Numbered from the stretch's first letter, positions 28,901 through 43,900 are shown. The stretch is 64,000 nt of DNA from Brachynemurus nebulosus (GCA_035578155.1 JAPWDM010000023.1:1984001-2048000); one strand, 5' to 3'. Notes: generated by a model not told the origin, from the letters alone. Program-made: numbers and translations.

Positions 28901-31900
28901 GTAAGCTGCTTTTGCTTGATGTTTTTGATTACGTCATTTTTAACGTAAATTTTGTAATTTTACTTAATTAAAATTTTTATATGTTTGAATGAAATAACTT
29001 GTAAAAAATCAATATTCAGTATCATTATGACTCGAGCAATTATTTAAAAATCAAAATAGATATTTTTTCAACTACTGTCAAATACCCCATTGTCAAGTTG
29101 TAGGCCTGAAAAATGAGGGTTAAAAATTCCTTTTTCGGAGAGTTGGATTTGTTAAAAATATTTCAATATAAGATCGTATAGTAAACGTCGTCACTTTTCA
29201 CCATAAAACATACATAACACGAGTCGACTTTCGGTTGTTACACTATCTTCAGGTAAAATTTCATTTAAACATTTTTTCCAAATTTTTTGAGATCCTCTAA
29301 ATTTTTCAAGAGGTGTAGGGTAAAAGACCCCATTGTCGATCGGGGTTATAAGTCCGATCAGTTTTGACATTTATATCTTAATGAAGTTATTTCTGAAAGA
29401 AACCTTTGATAAAAAAAAATTATTATTAATAGAATGATTATTTTTCAATTTAAATTCACCTCACATTTAATGCCTCCTCACTTAATTTAAGAAATACATA
29501 TATATATCGAAAATTTTTTGTTGAATTCGTGAATTTTTAGTATGATGGATGATCATTATTCAAAACACATGAGTTATAAATTGTAACATTTTTCACCGAA
29601 TTTTTAAAGTTATTAGCATAATAAAAGTATACAAATAATTGTTATTAGTCCACTTAAGAGATTAGGATAGCTAAATTAAATTTTATATGCGTTAAATATT
29701 ATTTGTATGACTGATTCTTCTTGGGATCTGAGTTTTACAGTTAGGTACCGCATTTTGAGAATTATATATTGCATACCTATTTTATAAACATTTTTAATTT
29801 TTGGGTTTAAAACACTTAACTAACCGTTTTTATAATTTTACTTTAATATTTTATTTATTTCAGAACGTAAAATCAATTGAAAAATAATTAATATTGAATT
29901 AAAACTTCCAAATTGTTATTTATATAGGTATTTTCAAATAAAAACGTCAAACATAATATGTATGATATGTATGTATTACATCTGAAACGACACATACAGA
30001 TACAATATAAACTAAATTTAACTGTTTAAAAATTCACAATGGTTAACGGCTAAGTCAGATCTTATACAATGTTTTTTTAAAAGATCAGCAGAGAGCGAAA
30101 CGAAATTGTGATTTTAATGGTTTATTTTATCGAATATTTAAACCGTTCTTGGCTTTTGCTTTGACGTTCTATGTTTCACTAGATGTCACTCTATGATAAT
30201 ACTCTATGACATATAGCCTCACCTAGTAGTGGATAGAGTGTCAAAGTGGCTTAAAGAGAATGGTTCAAATATTCGATAGTAGAAGGTACTTCATGTACAT
30301 TAATGCGCGATTTTTCATAGGGGTCAGTGTATTGATTTTTCAAAGGAGGTTAATATTTTCTGTCCGCTTTTTTATAGACGTCAACAAATTATAAAACAAA
30401 AACATTAATAAATCAAAATTTTTGGGTTATATTTTCTTAAAAACATATCCATTGGATTAAAAAAACTTGGTTTCATACTTATTAAGAAAAAAAAAATGGG
30501 TGTTTTGTTTATTTTTTAATTTTTTTTAAGCTAATTTAATGATACAGCTAAAAATAGTGATCGGTCATCGGGTCTCTTACCCTACATTACTGAAAAATTG
30601 TTGAAATAATTTTGTCGTATTATTTTTATTCTGTAAAAGGTCGTAGACTTGAAAATATGTGACAAATGAAAGTGTATTTAATTTACAGTTACAATGTATT
30701 CAGAAAATATGTGCAATGACTTACATACATAGGTGTACATTCATGTTAAAAAAGTAACAATTATTTCACGTTGAATCCGTTAGTTTGGTGAATTAGTTAG
30801 TACGTCGTATACGACGGACATGACTACAGTACAGAGAATGTGTCATAAGTTAGAAGAACTTAATTTAGTAACGCAGCAGGAGCCGAAATTCAATCTGCTA
30901 AAAATACATTCAACACTCATCAAAAGTAAACGAAGTATTCAACAAATTTTTACTCATTCAATAAAGTGAAATCTTTTTCTAAAGAAAATATATCTATACA
31001 GAATTAGAAAAATATTTTTAAAATTATTTATTTTCTTATTTTTTTTTTTTGTTAACATACGATAAAATTTTTACATTGCATTTTATGCATAAATATTTGA
31101 TCTATTTATTGCGTACAGTAACACTCATAAGTATTTGTACAACAAATTAAAAATAGTATTTTACAATATAAGTTCGGTAAGTTGCTTTTACTGATCGAGA
31201 AAATGTTGCGAAAACGAGACCCGCAGGGTCGAGTTTTTGCAATTTTCGAGATCAGTAAAGGCACTTAACGCATCGTGTATTGTATAATATTTTCTGCACG
31301 ATCAATTTAAAATAATTAAAGAAAAAAATATGTTAACTAAAAAATAAAATTCGGATAATATAGGTGAAATTTAATTTATATTTCTAATGTTATGACACAG
31401 AATGCCATGAATAAATATTATAAATATTCATAACAACTAATACGAACCTTTGTAGTAACAATTGACAACTATATTTGTAAATAAAAAAGTAAGTGTCAAT
31501 ATTTCACTGGCGTGAATATTTTTTTTGAATTTTCTATTAAAAAAATTGAGGAAACTAGTTTGTTAAACTATAATATTAGTGAGAATAATGAAATTGATGA
31601 AGCATTTTATATTTAGCTGCAAATTTATTCTCGTAAAATGAAAGGAAGATTATGAAAACCACAGAAAATTTTAATGATTGAACGATCTTTTGAAATGTCA
31701 ACAAAATAAGAAGATTAATACCAACAATAATAATAATAATGTGCAAACTAGTGAAAATTTTCATATTAATCGATTTATTTTCCTAATTGTTCAAATTGTA
31801 CTTTTAATTTCAATATAAATAAATAAATACAATCATTTTTGAGCTAATTTCACTTACCACACCCCTATTCACTTACCACGCATCTATTTCACTTACCGCA

Positions 31901-34900
31901 TTGTTATTTTTTGGTTTCCATGGATATAAACAAACGTTCGGGAAATGTAACTTACCAGCATTGTCAACAGCATCAGTAATAAAGGCATGAAAATACACGA
32001 TCGTGCAAAAAATAGCATTACCTATCTTCTATTTTTTTTTTTTTTATGAATTTTGAAAAAATATAAAAATATTTTCTTATGTGTACTGTCAATAACTTCC
32101 CACTAACTCAAGTCTTTGAACCAGTGTTTGTGAAACTGTTTATTGCGAGATTTAAAAATATTAACCGTTGCAAGTGTAAATCACTCGGCAACAGTTTTGA
32201 GAAACTTATGCAAAGATCGGTAAACATTCGCAAAGTTCTTCTAGGCAGTTTTTCAAAAAGATATTTTGAAGGCAGAAATCGAAAGTTCACCATAAAATTA
32301 GTAAAACTTCAATATTAGATCCAAAGGATAGTGTTTAAATAAAATAAAATAAAAAATTAGTTTGTGTGACGTCATCAACTACATTAAATCGTTTTTAGAC
32401 TATGAAATTCATAATTTAAGTGATTGAGAGATGATGTTTTTCGATTAATTTTGGTTTTTTAATATCATTCTTTTGATTTTCGATAAAATTAAAGCTGTAG
32501 CACTGGTCGAAAATAAACTTTCTAGAGAGTGAGTGAATTTTTTAAAAGAAATTTTCACATTTTGATGGCAGAAATCGAAAATTTACCCCAAAATTAGTAA
32601 AACCTCACCATTAGATTCATAAAATATCATTTGTTTAAAACATATTAGTCCGTTTTTTAAGTGTATACTTATTTTTGGTCGCTACTGTACGTCAGTATAA
32701 TATGTGACTGCATCAATTACATTCTTAAATTAATTTACAAGTGGAATTTATAAAAATTAATTATGAAGAAAGAATTGATAAACAATATAAATTGAATATA
32801 TGAATAAATTTTTTTAAAATCGAAAAATCTTTAGCTTAGTAATAAAATGCATATTGTTTAATTTTTATATTCGAATTTATTTGAAATATTTCAGTTCGAT
32901 GAACTCAACATAAAAGCATTTTATTTAATTATTTCATTTTTTTCCTATACTTTTAGACAAATTTTAGCTGCTTATTCGATTACCAATAAATTTGTATTCC
33001 AGCAAATGTTTTCCACAATTTTAAGATATTTAAAAATATAAAATAATATTTGTGTAATTTAAATGTATTAAACATTTAAGTACACCTATCCCTCGATTTA
33101 CACGATAGATAGATTCCTGAAAACGTTAAATTGAAATAGTAGATTTTAATATGTAAAACCGTGTCAATCGAAAAGAAACTAAAATGTGTATAATTTCAGT
33201 AAAAATTTTCAACGTAAATTTGCTACTAATCTAAGGGAGAGTATTGCGTTTCATTCAAATTTGGTTATTTCAATACGTAGTGCTTTCATTCATTGCATAA
33301 ATTGTAGAAATGTGTTAAAAATAACTGTTAAAAATTACACATTGATTTTTTAGGAGAAACTTTGAGTTATTCTTATTTTTTTCTTTCTTAAAATTTAAGA
33401 CGTAAACTTCAACTGGTACACTGTTTTGACAATTGATACACTTTATATAGGGTTGCCGACGTCGTACAGCGTAGTGTTGCAGTTAGTCAGGGTCAGGTTT
33501 CACTTGACATCTTACCGGTTAATAACAAGTTAAAAGATAAAAACTAAAATAGTAAGATAAAATATGCATTCTGCACTAAGGAAACTTGTAGTCCTATTAA
33601 AATGTAATAGATGTGATGTGAAAGGTTACAAGTTCAAATCCTACAACTATTTTTGGATTTTTAATTAATTATTGATTTTTAAGGTACCATCACAATTGTG
33701 ATTGGTCGAAAAATAGTCAATTTTCGCGATTTTTTTTCGGATGGATAAGATGGCGGAATGGGGATGAATTTTTTTTTACGATTAATATCACTATTTAACA
33801 ATACAAAAATATTTTTTTTATTCATTTTTATTTATTTTTTATAATTATTATAATTTTTTGAAAAAGTGTCTTTAAAAAGGGGGCGGAAATTGGTACACAT
33901 GATCGTGGCCGCAATTTTCATCTAAAAAAAAAAAAAAATATATATCAGATAGATTATCAATATGTAGATAAGCCGCTATGTACCTATGGGAGCTTTTTTT
34001 TTCTTGATATTTAAAAAATGGCGGCGGTTTGAATAAAAAGTACAAACTTTTTTTATAATTTTTTGTGTAGAAAGATAGGAAGATTTCAAAAAAAAGAAAA
34101 AAAGTTCCCATAGGTACATAGCGGCTTACCTACAGATTGATAATCTATTTGATTTTTTTTTTTTTCGGATGAAAACTGCGGCCACAATCGTGTGTACCGA
34201 TGTCCGCCCTTTTTTAAACACTTTTTTCAAAAAATTATAATAATTATAAAAAATAAATAAAAAAAATATTTTTGTATTGTTAAATAGTGGTATTAATCGT
34301 AAAAAAAAATTCATCCCCATTCCCCCATCCCATCCATCCGAAAAAAAATCGCGAAAATTGACTATTTTTCGGCCAATCACACTGTGATGGTACCTATGGT
34401 CTATTTCAGTTAAATTTAACCATGCTTCGTAACTTTGAATTTAAATAATTTCTGTTTTCTTGGCTTTATCTCTTTTATTATTGCATTTATGTAAATTTTA
34501 AATTTGCAGTTTATTTTTAGAAAAGAATAGAAGATCGATTTGTTTCGAATATAAGAATTATTTAATTTTTTAACGAAAACTCATGATCAATTTTATCTGA
34601 AAAGAGGTATAAATTAATTACATTAAAAATGTTTTCGCTTTTGGGTTATCAAATTTTAACACGTTCATTGTTGCTATATACAGATTAGTGTAGACGCATG
34701 GTTTTACACACGTTGTCTATGTTACCTATGTCAGTATATGTATAAGTATTGAATAGGGTAACCCTTTTGTCATTTATGAATGAACTTCTGATGAGTTAGG
34801 GGCAATTTGAATTAGAGATGTCGATTTTAAATCGATTAATCGAAAATCCATTAATAGAAGCTTTAAAAAATCGATTATTTTTTTCGATGTTTTTCATTTG

Positions 34901-37900
34901 AATAGATTTATGAATTTGAATAAAGAAAGTGGTGTCATCTACTAAATAACAATCATTAATTATATTTTTTTCTGTTGTCGTAGGTAAAAATAAAGCAAAT
35001 GCAGATTCCAAAAAGTCAATTAGTAATAAAGATGCAGCTAAACAAAGTTCAGTATCGTCAAATGCAACATCATCAACACCGGCACCCAATCAAAAACAAC
35101 AACAGCAACAGCAACAACAACAACAACAACATGCAACACCACAACCGGCAACAGTTCCGGTATCATCGGCGCCCACCGTTCCGGTTGCGGCCACCCAACC
35201 GCCTAAACCATCAAATAAAACCAATAAACAACGTGAACTGCTGAATCGCAAAGGCGCTGACAAAGAAGGCACCGATATGGATGCATTCAATACAAATGAT
35301 AACAACACACAACAACCGGCCCCTCCCATTGTAAATAATAATACGAACGCCTCAACTGATAATCAAGTCACAACTAATACGAACACGGTAACAGCGACAT
35401 CTGTTATTGTTGATAACAAAACAGGTCAACCACAACCACAAAATGTCAAAGTAGAAATAAATGATTCGAATGAAATTAGCAATAATAAACCAGATGTGAA
35501 ATCTGCAACGTTACCCAAATCTACGAAAGTAAATGTTTGTGATATAGTTAAAGACTCCCCGAAACCACTTCCCACAAAACCAGCAACTTCACCCTCTCAG
35601 CAGGTAAATAAAAACAAAAATTAATTCAAACATATCCGGTTTGATTCAACAAACAATTACAAGGGGAGGGCACGACCTGGGAAATTGACTTCGGGATGGG
35701 ATTTCGCAGGATTATAGTCCCTCCAAAGAATAATTGTTAAAATATAAAGACCCACTGCCCAGTCAATTTCAAGAAAAACGCTTTCAAAATTCTAGCTTCA
35801 TTTACTGAATATTTATATATAAGTTATTGGTGTGTCAAATCAACGAACAGGTGGTGTAGTCGGTAACGTGCTGGATTGGCGACTAGAGTGCACGGGTTCG
35901 ATTCCGACTGAGTGCAAGTATTAATTTTGTTAATTAACTATTAAAATTAATAAATTTCAAAAGTAAATAATTACTTCTAACAATAAATATCATAAATTAA
36001 AATATAATTGTATTTTTTTTTAATTCGTAACCATTTACTGAATACTTTTTTAATAAGTAATTTGTTTTTTGTTTTTTTTTAAACAAGTAATAAAATTACC
36101 AAAACCAGTTATTAATTATAAATTTTAATAGTTAATTAACAAAATAAAAAAAATTAAAAAATGTAATAATACTTGCAGTCAGTCGGAATCGAACCCGCGC
36201 ACTCTAGTCGCCAGTCCAGCATGCTACCGACTGTACCACCTGTTAGTTGATTTGACACAGCAATAACTTATATATAAACATTCAGTAAATGAAGCTAGAA
36301 TTTTAAAAGCGTTTTTCTTGAAATTGACTGGCCAATGTGTCTTTATATTTTAACAATTAATTAATCTTTGGAGCGACTATAATCCTGCGAAATCCCATCC
36401 CGAAGTCAATTTCCCAGATCGTGCCCTCTCCTTGTTAGTCAATGTCATTTGAAGGTCATCAAATCAAATTACTAGCGATTAGAAATTGTTGACGCTGTGC
36501 AGCGGCTACGTCCATCAATATGTTATTGTATGAGAACTAAACAGTGTATAAAAAAGTTCCTAACAGGATCGGAACTATAAATTTTATTGTTTTTGTCATA
36601 AAACGTAAAACAGTTAATTCTATTAACCCTTTTAAACAAACCATATGGAAAAATTTTTTTGTCTCAAAATGCCGGACTTCTTACTGTCAGTGATAAGTAC
36701 AACAGATAAAGCTACAAAAAAAGAAAAAGAAAAAAATTAAAGATCCCAACATCAAAAAAGTGAACCCTACGAATTTACAAAATGTAAATTATACTAAACT
36801 ATGTTGATAAAATTGAACATTATTTCGAATTATACCGTATTTCGGAAAATCTGTCATAGATGGCGGCACCTGTACCAGTGAATATATACATACAACAGCA
36901 TTTTGAGCCGCCATATTGCAGGACGAGTTAACTCGTCTTAATCATTTAAAGCGTTAAAGAATTAAGGACCAGTGTACTCCGATCTTTGATGAGAACGCTT
37001 TCACATCAAACTTCAAATTGTCTCGTGACAAAACAGTTCAAGCTTAAAATTGTATCCATGCTCATTAAAACGTGAATTAATACCAGTTTTTGTTGGAACA
37101 AACCTCTTGTTGTATTGAATATTTATTTCCATTGCTATTAATATATTTTTTTTTTTTTTTCAAATCACTTTCAGATAATTAATAAAGAAAATGAAATTGA
37201 TAATAAGTCAACGATGTCTGAAAATGATAAATTAGTTCAGGCCAAAAATGAAGCAAACGCTAAGGCCTCCATTGTAAATTCAGTTAGTAATAATATTCCT
37301 ATCATAGATGCCAATAAAAATTCAACGCCAGCTTCAGTTGCAGCTGCAGCATCACAAATTACTTACAAAGAAGGTAAAAATTATATCTTTTAATATCCGA
37401 AAATGTTACAAAAAAAACCACGAAACCCTAAATTAATACGTGTTCGACATTTACTTGACTAATTAACTTTTCAAGTAAAGTAACATTCGATATTTTAAAA
37501 GTATCTTCAAAGTAAATAAGTTATATGGTCGATTTATCTATTAAACGTTAGTTTGCTGTGATACACTAGATGGTAGTACCAGTTTATTTAGTTTAGTTTA
37601 TTTATTTGGTATATTTTCTACAAATTTACTTCATCGATTTAGTTATTCGTGAATCTTTGAATCTCAGAATTTATAATTTTGACGTTTAAAAAAATAAAAA
37701 CAAATTTATTTAATATTTGCCTGGGCAACCATATTTTTTTATTTTCTTTCTTTTCTTTGACGTTTTAATTAAAAAATTAAAATTGGCTCATAAGTTTTGA
37801 AATCAGAAAAATTTTCTGCTTTATCGTCTCTTGAAAAATAAAATTTTTAATTTTGAATCGTTGGTGAGTGATTAATTATGATGATAAAGGCAATTCCGAT

Positions 37901-40900
37901 TATAATGAGCGATAAAAAGCTGGAATTCCTCGTTACTGACATCACTATTTTTTGGATTTTTCAGAAAAATTTTAAATTTTGCATAAAAATTTATGATTTT
38001 AATTAAAATATTTTTAGGGCAATGGTCTCCTGATAATCCTCAGGGCAAAAAAATATACGACAGAGAGCAATTAATGGCACTTTTAAAAGATCCAAAAAGT
38101 AACAGAAAACCGGATCTACCTCAAGATTTAGATGTAATTAAAACTTATCCCAAGGTATTTTTAAAAATATTTCAAATATATCTTTACGAAAATATTAATT
38201 TTTTTTTGTGGGATGGAATTTAGCAGCAACATCGGTTGGCTGAACCTAATCGATTTTCTAGTATGAATAAACCACACGAGGCCGTAATACCGTTCCCTCA
38301 GTATGGTAAATCATCAGTGTCTCAACGGGGAGTAAGTATTTTTGTTTGCTTGTGTTACATGATCGTGAATATGTAAACAAGATAAAACGTTTATTAAAAT
38401 TTTGAATCGATTTTTCAGCCATTACCTAAACGAAATAGTCAACAAGGTAAAATTAAGGCTGGAGCAAAACCAGTTATTCATGTCACATTGTCATTGAAAG
38501 AAGATGTCAAATTGAATGAAACTGAAAACGCTTGGAAACCGGCGAGGCTCAAACCTGGTCAAGAGCTTTCTGAAGAAGATGCTAAAACTGAGGTAATTTA
38601 AATTTGTTTTAAAATATTTCCTGTGATTACTGTATTTTTTGAAATTTTTGTTCTTTCTAGGCGCTTTATAAAAAAGTACGAGGTGTTTTAAATAAACTCA
38701 CTCCTCAGAAATTCGATACACTCGTTAGTCAAGTAAGAAATTTAGATATAGATAACTGCGAAAGATTACAAGGTGTAATAGATTTAGTCTTCGAAAAGGT
38801 AATACATTCAATACAATTCGAATACTATTTTTTTATTGAAAATTTTTTGTTTTTTTAGGCTATTGATGAACCTAATTACTCAGTAGCCTACGCCCTTATG
38901 TGTCGCGAATTAGCATTAATGCAAGTACCTGTTACGAAAAGTAAAAATTCAAATTCGAAGGAGCCCGAATACGTTAATTTTAGGAAATTGTTAATTACAA
39001 GATGTCAAATGGAATTTGAAAAAAGTTACGTAGATGAAACCGCACGAAATAAGAGATTAAAAGAAATTGAAGAAGAAACGGATCCAGTAAGTTTTTTTTT
39101 TTCATCATATTTTGTTGTGCTAACACGATGTTTGAGTTAAGGAGGAACACCACTGTGAAGGGACAAAAAATTGACAATTTTAGCGATTTTTTTTTTTTTT
39201 TTTTGCAAATGTGAATGGGTTTATGAGAGTCGGATTAAAGAGACTTTATTGAGTATACATTCAACTATGCCCATATAAATTTTTATAGAAAAACATTAAG
39301 GCTGTCTACACAATCAATGAAATAAGGAATAAGAAGTATGTCATCTAGTGACGTTAATGGAACTTTAATGAAATAAGGAGTATGCCATCTAGTGATGTTG
39401 AATGGAACTTGAACGTAACTGGTCATAGATATAAATATGTAGGTATTTTTTTACGTCAAAATTCGTGATTTTTTTCACTTAGTGACATAAAAATCATCAC
39501 GAACTGTACTTTTTCATGAATTCTGATGTATAAAAATACCTAAATACATTTACCTATGAGCAGTTAAGTTAAAGTTTCATTCAACGTCACTAGATGGCAT
39601 ACTCCTTATTTCTTATTTCTTATTCCTTATTTCTTATTTCATTTAAAGTTCCATTCAACGTCACTAGATGGCATACTTCTTATTCCTTATTTCATTGATT
39701 GTATGCTTATTAATGCAATCATATAAAAAAAAAATGTAACTTATGCTAACGATATTGCAATAATGCATTATCTGAAATTAAAAAAATTACAAAATTTCTT
39801 AAAGTACATGATTGTCACTAGGTTTAAACGGAGCCGTTTTGTTTTTTAAATTTTTTCCACAAAATGGCGGTCGTTTGAAAAGTTTTCGTTTTTTTAAGTA
39901 ATTATTAAGTAATTATCAAAATTTTTAAAATCGGCTACGCTTAATATTGACCACTGAATTTATAAATATTTAAACAAAAAAAAACATTCAAAATCGGTTG
40001 TAGTATTGCATAAATTTTCCTTAATACATATTTAAGATATTTATATTTTTGGTTGTGGAGTTTGCTCACCAGAGGTATGAAATTATGAACTTATGTTACA
40101 TTAATATTTCTACAGGTACTATATATATTTCATCCAATTACGGACTCTTCAGGTACAATACATATATGGATAAAATTCAGTAATTGAATTTTATTGTCAT
40201 TTATATAACATTATTATAAAAATGACAATAAAATTCAATTACTGAATTTTATCCATATGTGTATTGTACCTGAAGAGTCCGTAATTGGATGAAATATATA
40301 TAGTACCTGTAGAAATATTAATGTAACATAAGTTCATAATTTCATACCTCTGGTGAGAAAACTCCACAACCAAAAATATAAATTCATTGAAAACTCACCA
40401 AACTAAACGAAGAATTACCATATTTAAGATATTATATTTCGAATATTGACATTTACATGAAGCTTTCCTAATTTTTTTTTTACATAATTTTGATTATATA
40501 TTCTTCCAGAAAACGTGAAAAAAAAAAAAAAAACTTAAATTTTTCACCCGTTACAGTAGTGTGGTGTTCCCCCTTAATACAGTCAAATTTTTAATGTTGG
40601 TGTTTAAGCCTTTTTGTTAAATCTCTTAAAAATGAAATGTTGTTTATAGGAAAAGAAGAAAGAATTACAGATATTATTAGAAGAAGATGATCGAAGAGTT
40701 CGCTTAAAATCTGTAGGAAATGTTAGATTTATTGGTGAGCTTTTCAAGCAACAAATGTTAACCGCCAATATAATGATGCGTTGCTTAAACAATTTATTAA
40801 CTCCACCAATGGAAGAGGAAAATTTAGAATGTTTATGTAAACTATTAATAACAGTCGGAAAAGACTTGGAAATCGATAAGAAAATGTCATTGCAACCATA

Positions 40901-43900
40901 CTTCCAAACGATGCAAGAAATTGTCGATAAAAAACACGGGAAAATTAGTAGTAGAGTTCGATTTATGTTACAAGATGTGATTGACTTAAGGAATAATAAA
41001 TGGATTCCACGACGTCAAGACTTGAAGCCAACAACAATCGATCAAATACAAAAAGAAGCCGATACCGAACAGCTTAACATTCAATTAATGAATTCAGCAC
41101 CGCTCAATACACCAAGAAAAGACGATCGAGGATCGGGTGCCAGTGGCGGCGACAGGAAACGTGGCGGTCGACCCAACGTGTCCGAAGATGGTTGGTCACC
41201 AGCACCTAGTCGAGGTCGCACTCCATTCTCTGTAGAATCTTCGAAACTAAAGAGCACTAAACCAGTACGTGTCCCACCCGGTATATAATCTATGGTTTAG
41301 TGAAACCGATTTAACGTAGTATTTTGTGTTTCAGACCACCATTGACGATGAAAAATTAGGATCTAGATCAACGTTTACGAAATGGAATAGAGGCAGCACA
41401 CCATTAAGTAGTCAACCAACAACCACCACAAATATGTACTCAGCGTTAGAACTTATGGCGGAAACGGAAAGAACGAGACAGTCAGCTGCAGCAGGCAAGT
41501 TCCGAAACACTTTCACTAATTTATTTTACATTTTTAGGGTTCCGAAGCGACATCTAATGCTTCGGAACCCTAATGCTTTTGTGCAGCCTGTCGCTTTCTT
41601 TCAATCACAGAAAACTACAAGGCTGCCCGCATTTTGTTTTCTCTATTGGGGCGATATTTTTATTTGGCAAATAATTATTTTAGCAGTTTTTTTTTAAACA
41701 TTTGGTCAGTTACCTAAGTCAGTTAAACGGTCAGTATTATATTTTTTAGCAGTATTAAATCAACTTTAGCAGTAAAACGTGGTTAGTAATATAAATGAAT
41801 TTGGTCAGTAAAATAACTAAATAGTCAGTAAAATATCTAAACGAGCAGTTAAATAAATAGTTTGCCGATTCCCAGCATATAGTAAAAGTCAAACGTTATT
41901 TTGATTGAAAATAGTGTACAATTGAGCCAAAAATGATGAATATTCCAATTTCCGATGAATTGACGATAGCGCAGCGCATAAATTTAAAATAAGGTTAGTT
42001 AAGGGTAGGTTAGTTTAGTTAATTTTAACAATATACTTCAACTTTGATATAAAAATTACGTGATGAGGCATTGAGGAGGGAATCGATTAGAGAGAATGTT
42101 GTGTATTATCATAGTTTACAAATTCATTAAGATATTGAAGCAAAACAAAATGACTGATGTGTGATCAGTTTAATGGCGGTCAAACCAATTTAATCTCCGT
42201 GGTTACAAGTTGGGTTTAATAAAATGGAGTCATACAGCTGAACTCTTTTTTATGCGGCTCTTTTTTGTGCGATTTTTTTTATGCGGTTTGTAAAAAATGA
42301 CCATTAAAATTCAAAATGTGAATCAAAATCACGAGACAGTAAGAAACTTAAACAATTACTATAATAATTTTCTTTGATAAAAATACTTTTTAACGGCTTT
42401 TAAGCATTTAATCAATACGTTGCATAAGAACATAAGTTATTGCATCATTTAATTTTGTTAAAGATGTATTTTTCAAAATTCATAATATTATAAAATTGAA
42501 ATAAAATGTTTTTACGTGTAAATTAATGCTTTATCTTGTTTATAGAAGCAACTTCTAAGGAAATTTCTAAGTTTTGAGCGTTTTGATTGATGTTTTTTCG
42601 ATGAAACTTTTTTTAAGCGGTCCCAACTAACCGCACAAAAAAAGTTTTTTGTACAATCTGGATCGAACTATACTTTTTATAGCTATTTATGATATTTTTG
42701 AATATATTTTTTTTTGGGCGATTTTTTTTTTAATCGGTCCCTATCCACCGCACAAGAAAGAGTTCAGCTGTACTTCACAATTTAATGCCTGTGACATCTC
42801 TAGGAAACATTATGTTAATATGTTCGATTCAGTACTCAGTGTGATGAGATTAGTTAAGGTTAGGTTAGTTTACCACTGAAAGCTCATTTTCGGGCAAACG
42901 GTAATAGGGTACTTGACTGCAATTGACAAATGATTCTAAATGCTTTGTTCTTACGTATAAATTAGTTCATTTTTGTTAAATTTTTAAAAATCTTCAAAAA
43001 AATCATTGTTTAATTTTAAATGAACAAATTGACGGGGAAAACGACTTGGCGTAGTGATGTATGCAATGACGTCACGATTTAACTCAAACAGATGTCGCTT
43101 TCATTCATGTCAACACTTGTCAACATGGTTTCAAATTTTTACACAATATTCAGCAGTCATCATGCTCAGTTTTAGTGGTATTTAAAACTTTCTACTTTGT
43201 TATCTTCTTCATTTATCATTACTGTAAGATTTTCATGAAGCCCTACAAGTATTAAATGCACTTTAAGAAAACAGTTTGACGTAACTTTAAAATTGTAGCA
43301 AAAAATAAAAGCATTTTTAACATAATATTTAAAACAAGTTGATAAGGATATTTTACGTATTAAGTGACGATGTAATCCTTCCATCAATCTTTTTTGAGTG
43401 CAAAATTAATTGCAAACCAAAAAGTTCAAAATAAATTACAAAGAAAAACAACTTCTCTTGGTCAATTAGAATTGTAAATAAAAATGTCACAATGAAAATG
43501 CAATTTGTCATAGACAATACGTAACTACAGTAATAAGATCTGCTATAAAAAATGACGTCATTTTCAAATATCACTGCGTTTTTAATCATTTAAATGAAGG
43601 CTAAAAAGTTATAATTTTCCAAATCGAATTTTTAAATAACTCAAGAATATTTTTATTTGTCACTACTAAAATTGAATATATTTAAGGATAATACATAAAA
43701 TTATTCAACATTTAAAACAAATTTTGAATACAGTCAAGTACCGTATTATTTATCACTTATTTTAAGATTTTTAACGGACCCATTTCCATTTAGTAACTGC
43801 TCACAAGTTATTGGCCATTTATTAATTTTACTGACCAATTAAATTTTCAACAAATCAAATATTTATTGAACCGCTCACTTCAAAATATTTTACTGTCCGT

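Larger units (their letters stand above)
39137..40577. mobile_element. TIR element filling intron 14 (possible TTAA duplication)
   Basis: Ends TTAAGGAGGAACACCAC and GTGGTGTTCCCCCTTAA are inverted and each includes TTAA, the duplication used by piggyBac-type elements. Two other foldbacks (39305-39705 and 40039-40381) lie inside. Apart from about 50-70 bp next to each splice site it accounts for the entire intron. Confidence 0.65.

Noticed and set aside
33872..34380. Two minus-strand frames
   Set aside because: They lie in the foldback at 33682-34395; mirrored non-coding sequence.
35090..35329. Minus-strand frame with poly-Cys
   Set aside because: Antisense shadow of the polyQ-coding exon 8.
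35850..35920. tRNA gene
   Set aside because: Has A/B-box-like sequence, but I could not pair a 7-bp acceptor stem, and it is part of a palindromic repeat.
41265..41288. eIF4G ending at the TAA after exon 15
   Set aside because: A GTACGT donor lies directly before it, and the downstream exons encode the expected MA3 and W2 domains in frame. An intron-retained short form is possible but not supported.
41499..41504. GT donor for exon 16
   Set aside because: Would put the stop codon TAA in frame within exon 17; the GC donor at 41495 keeps the frame.
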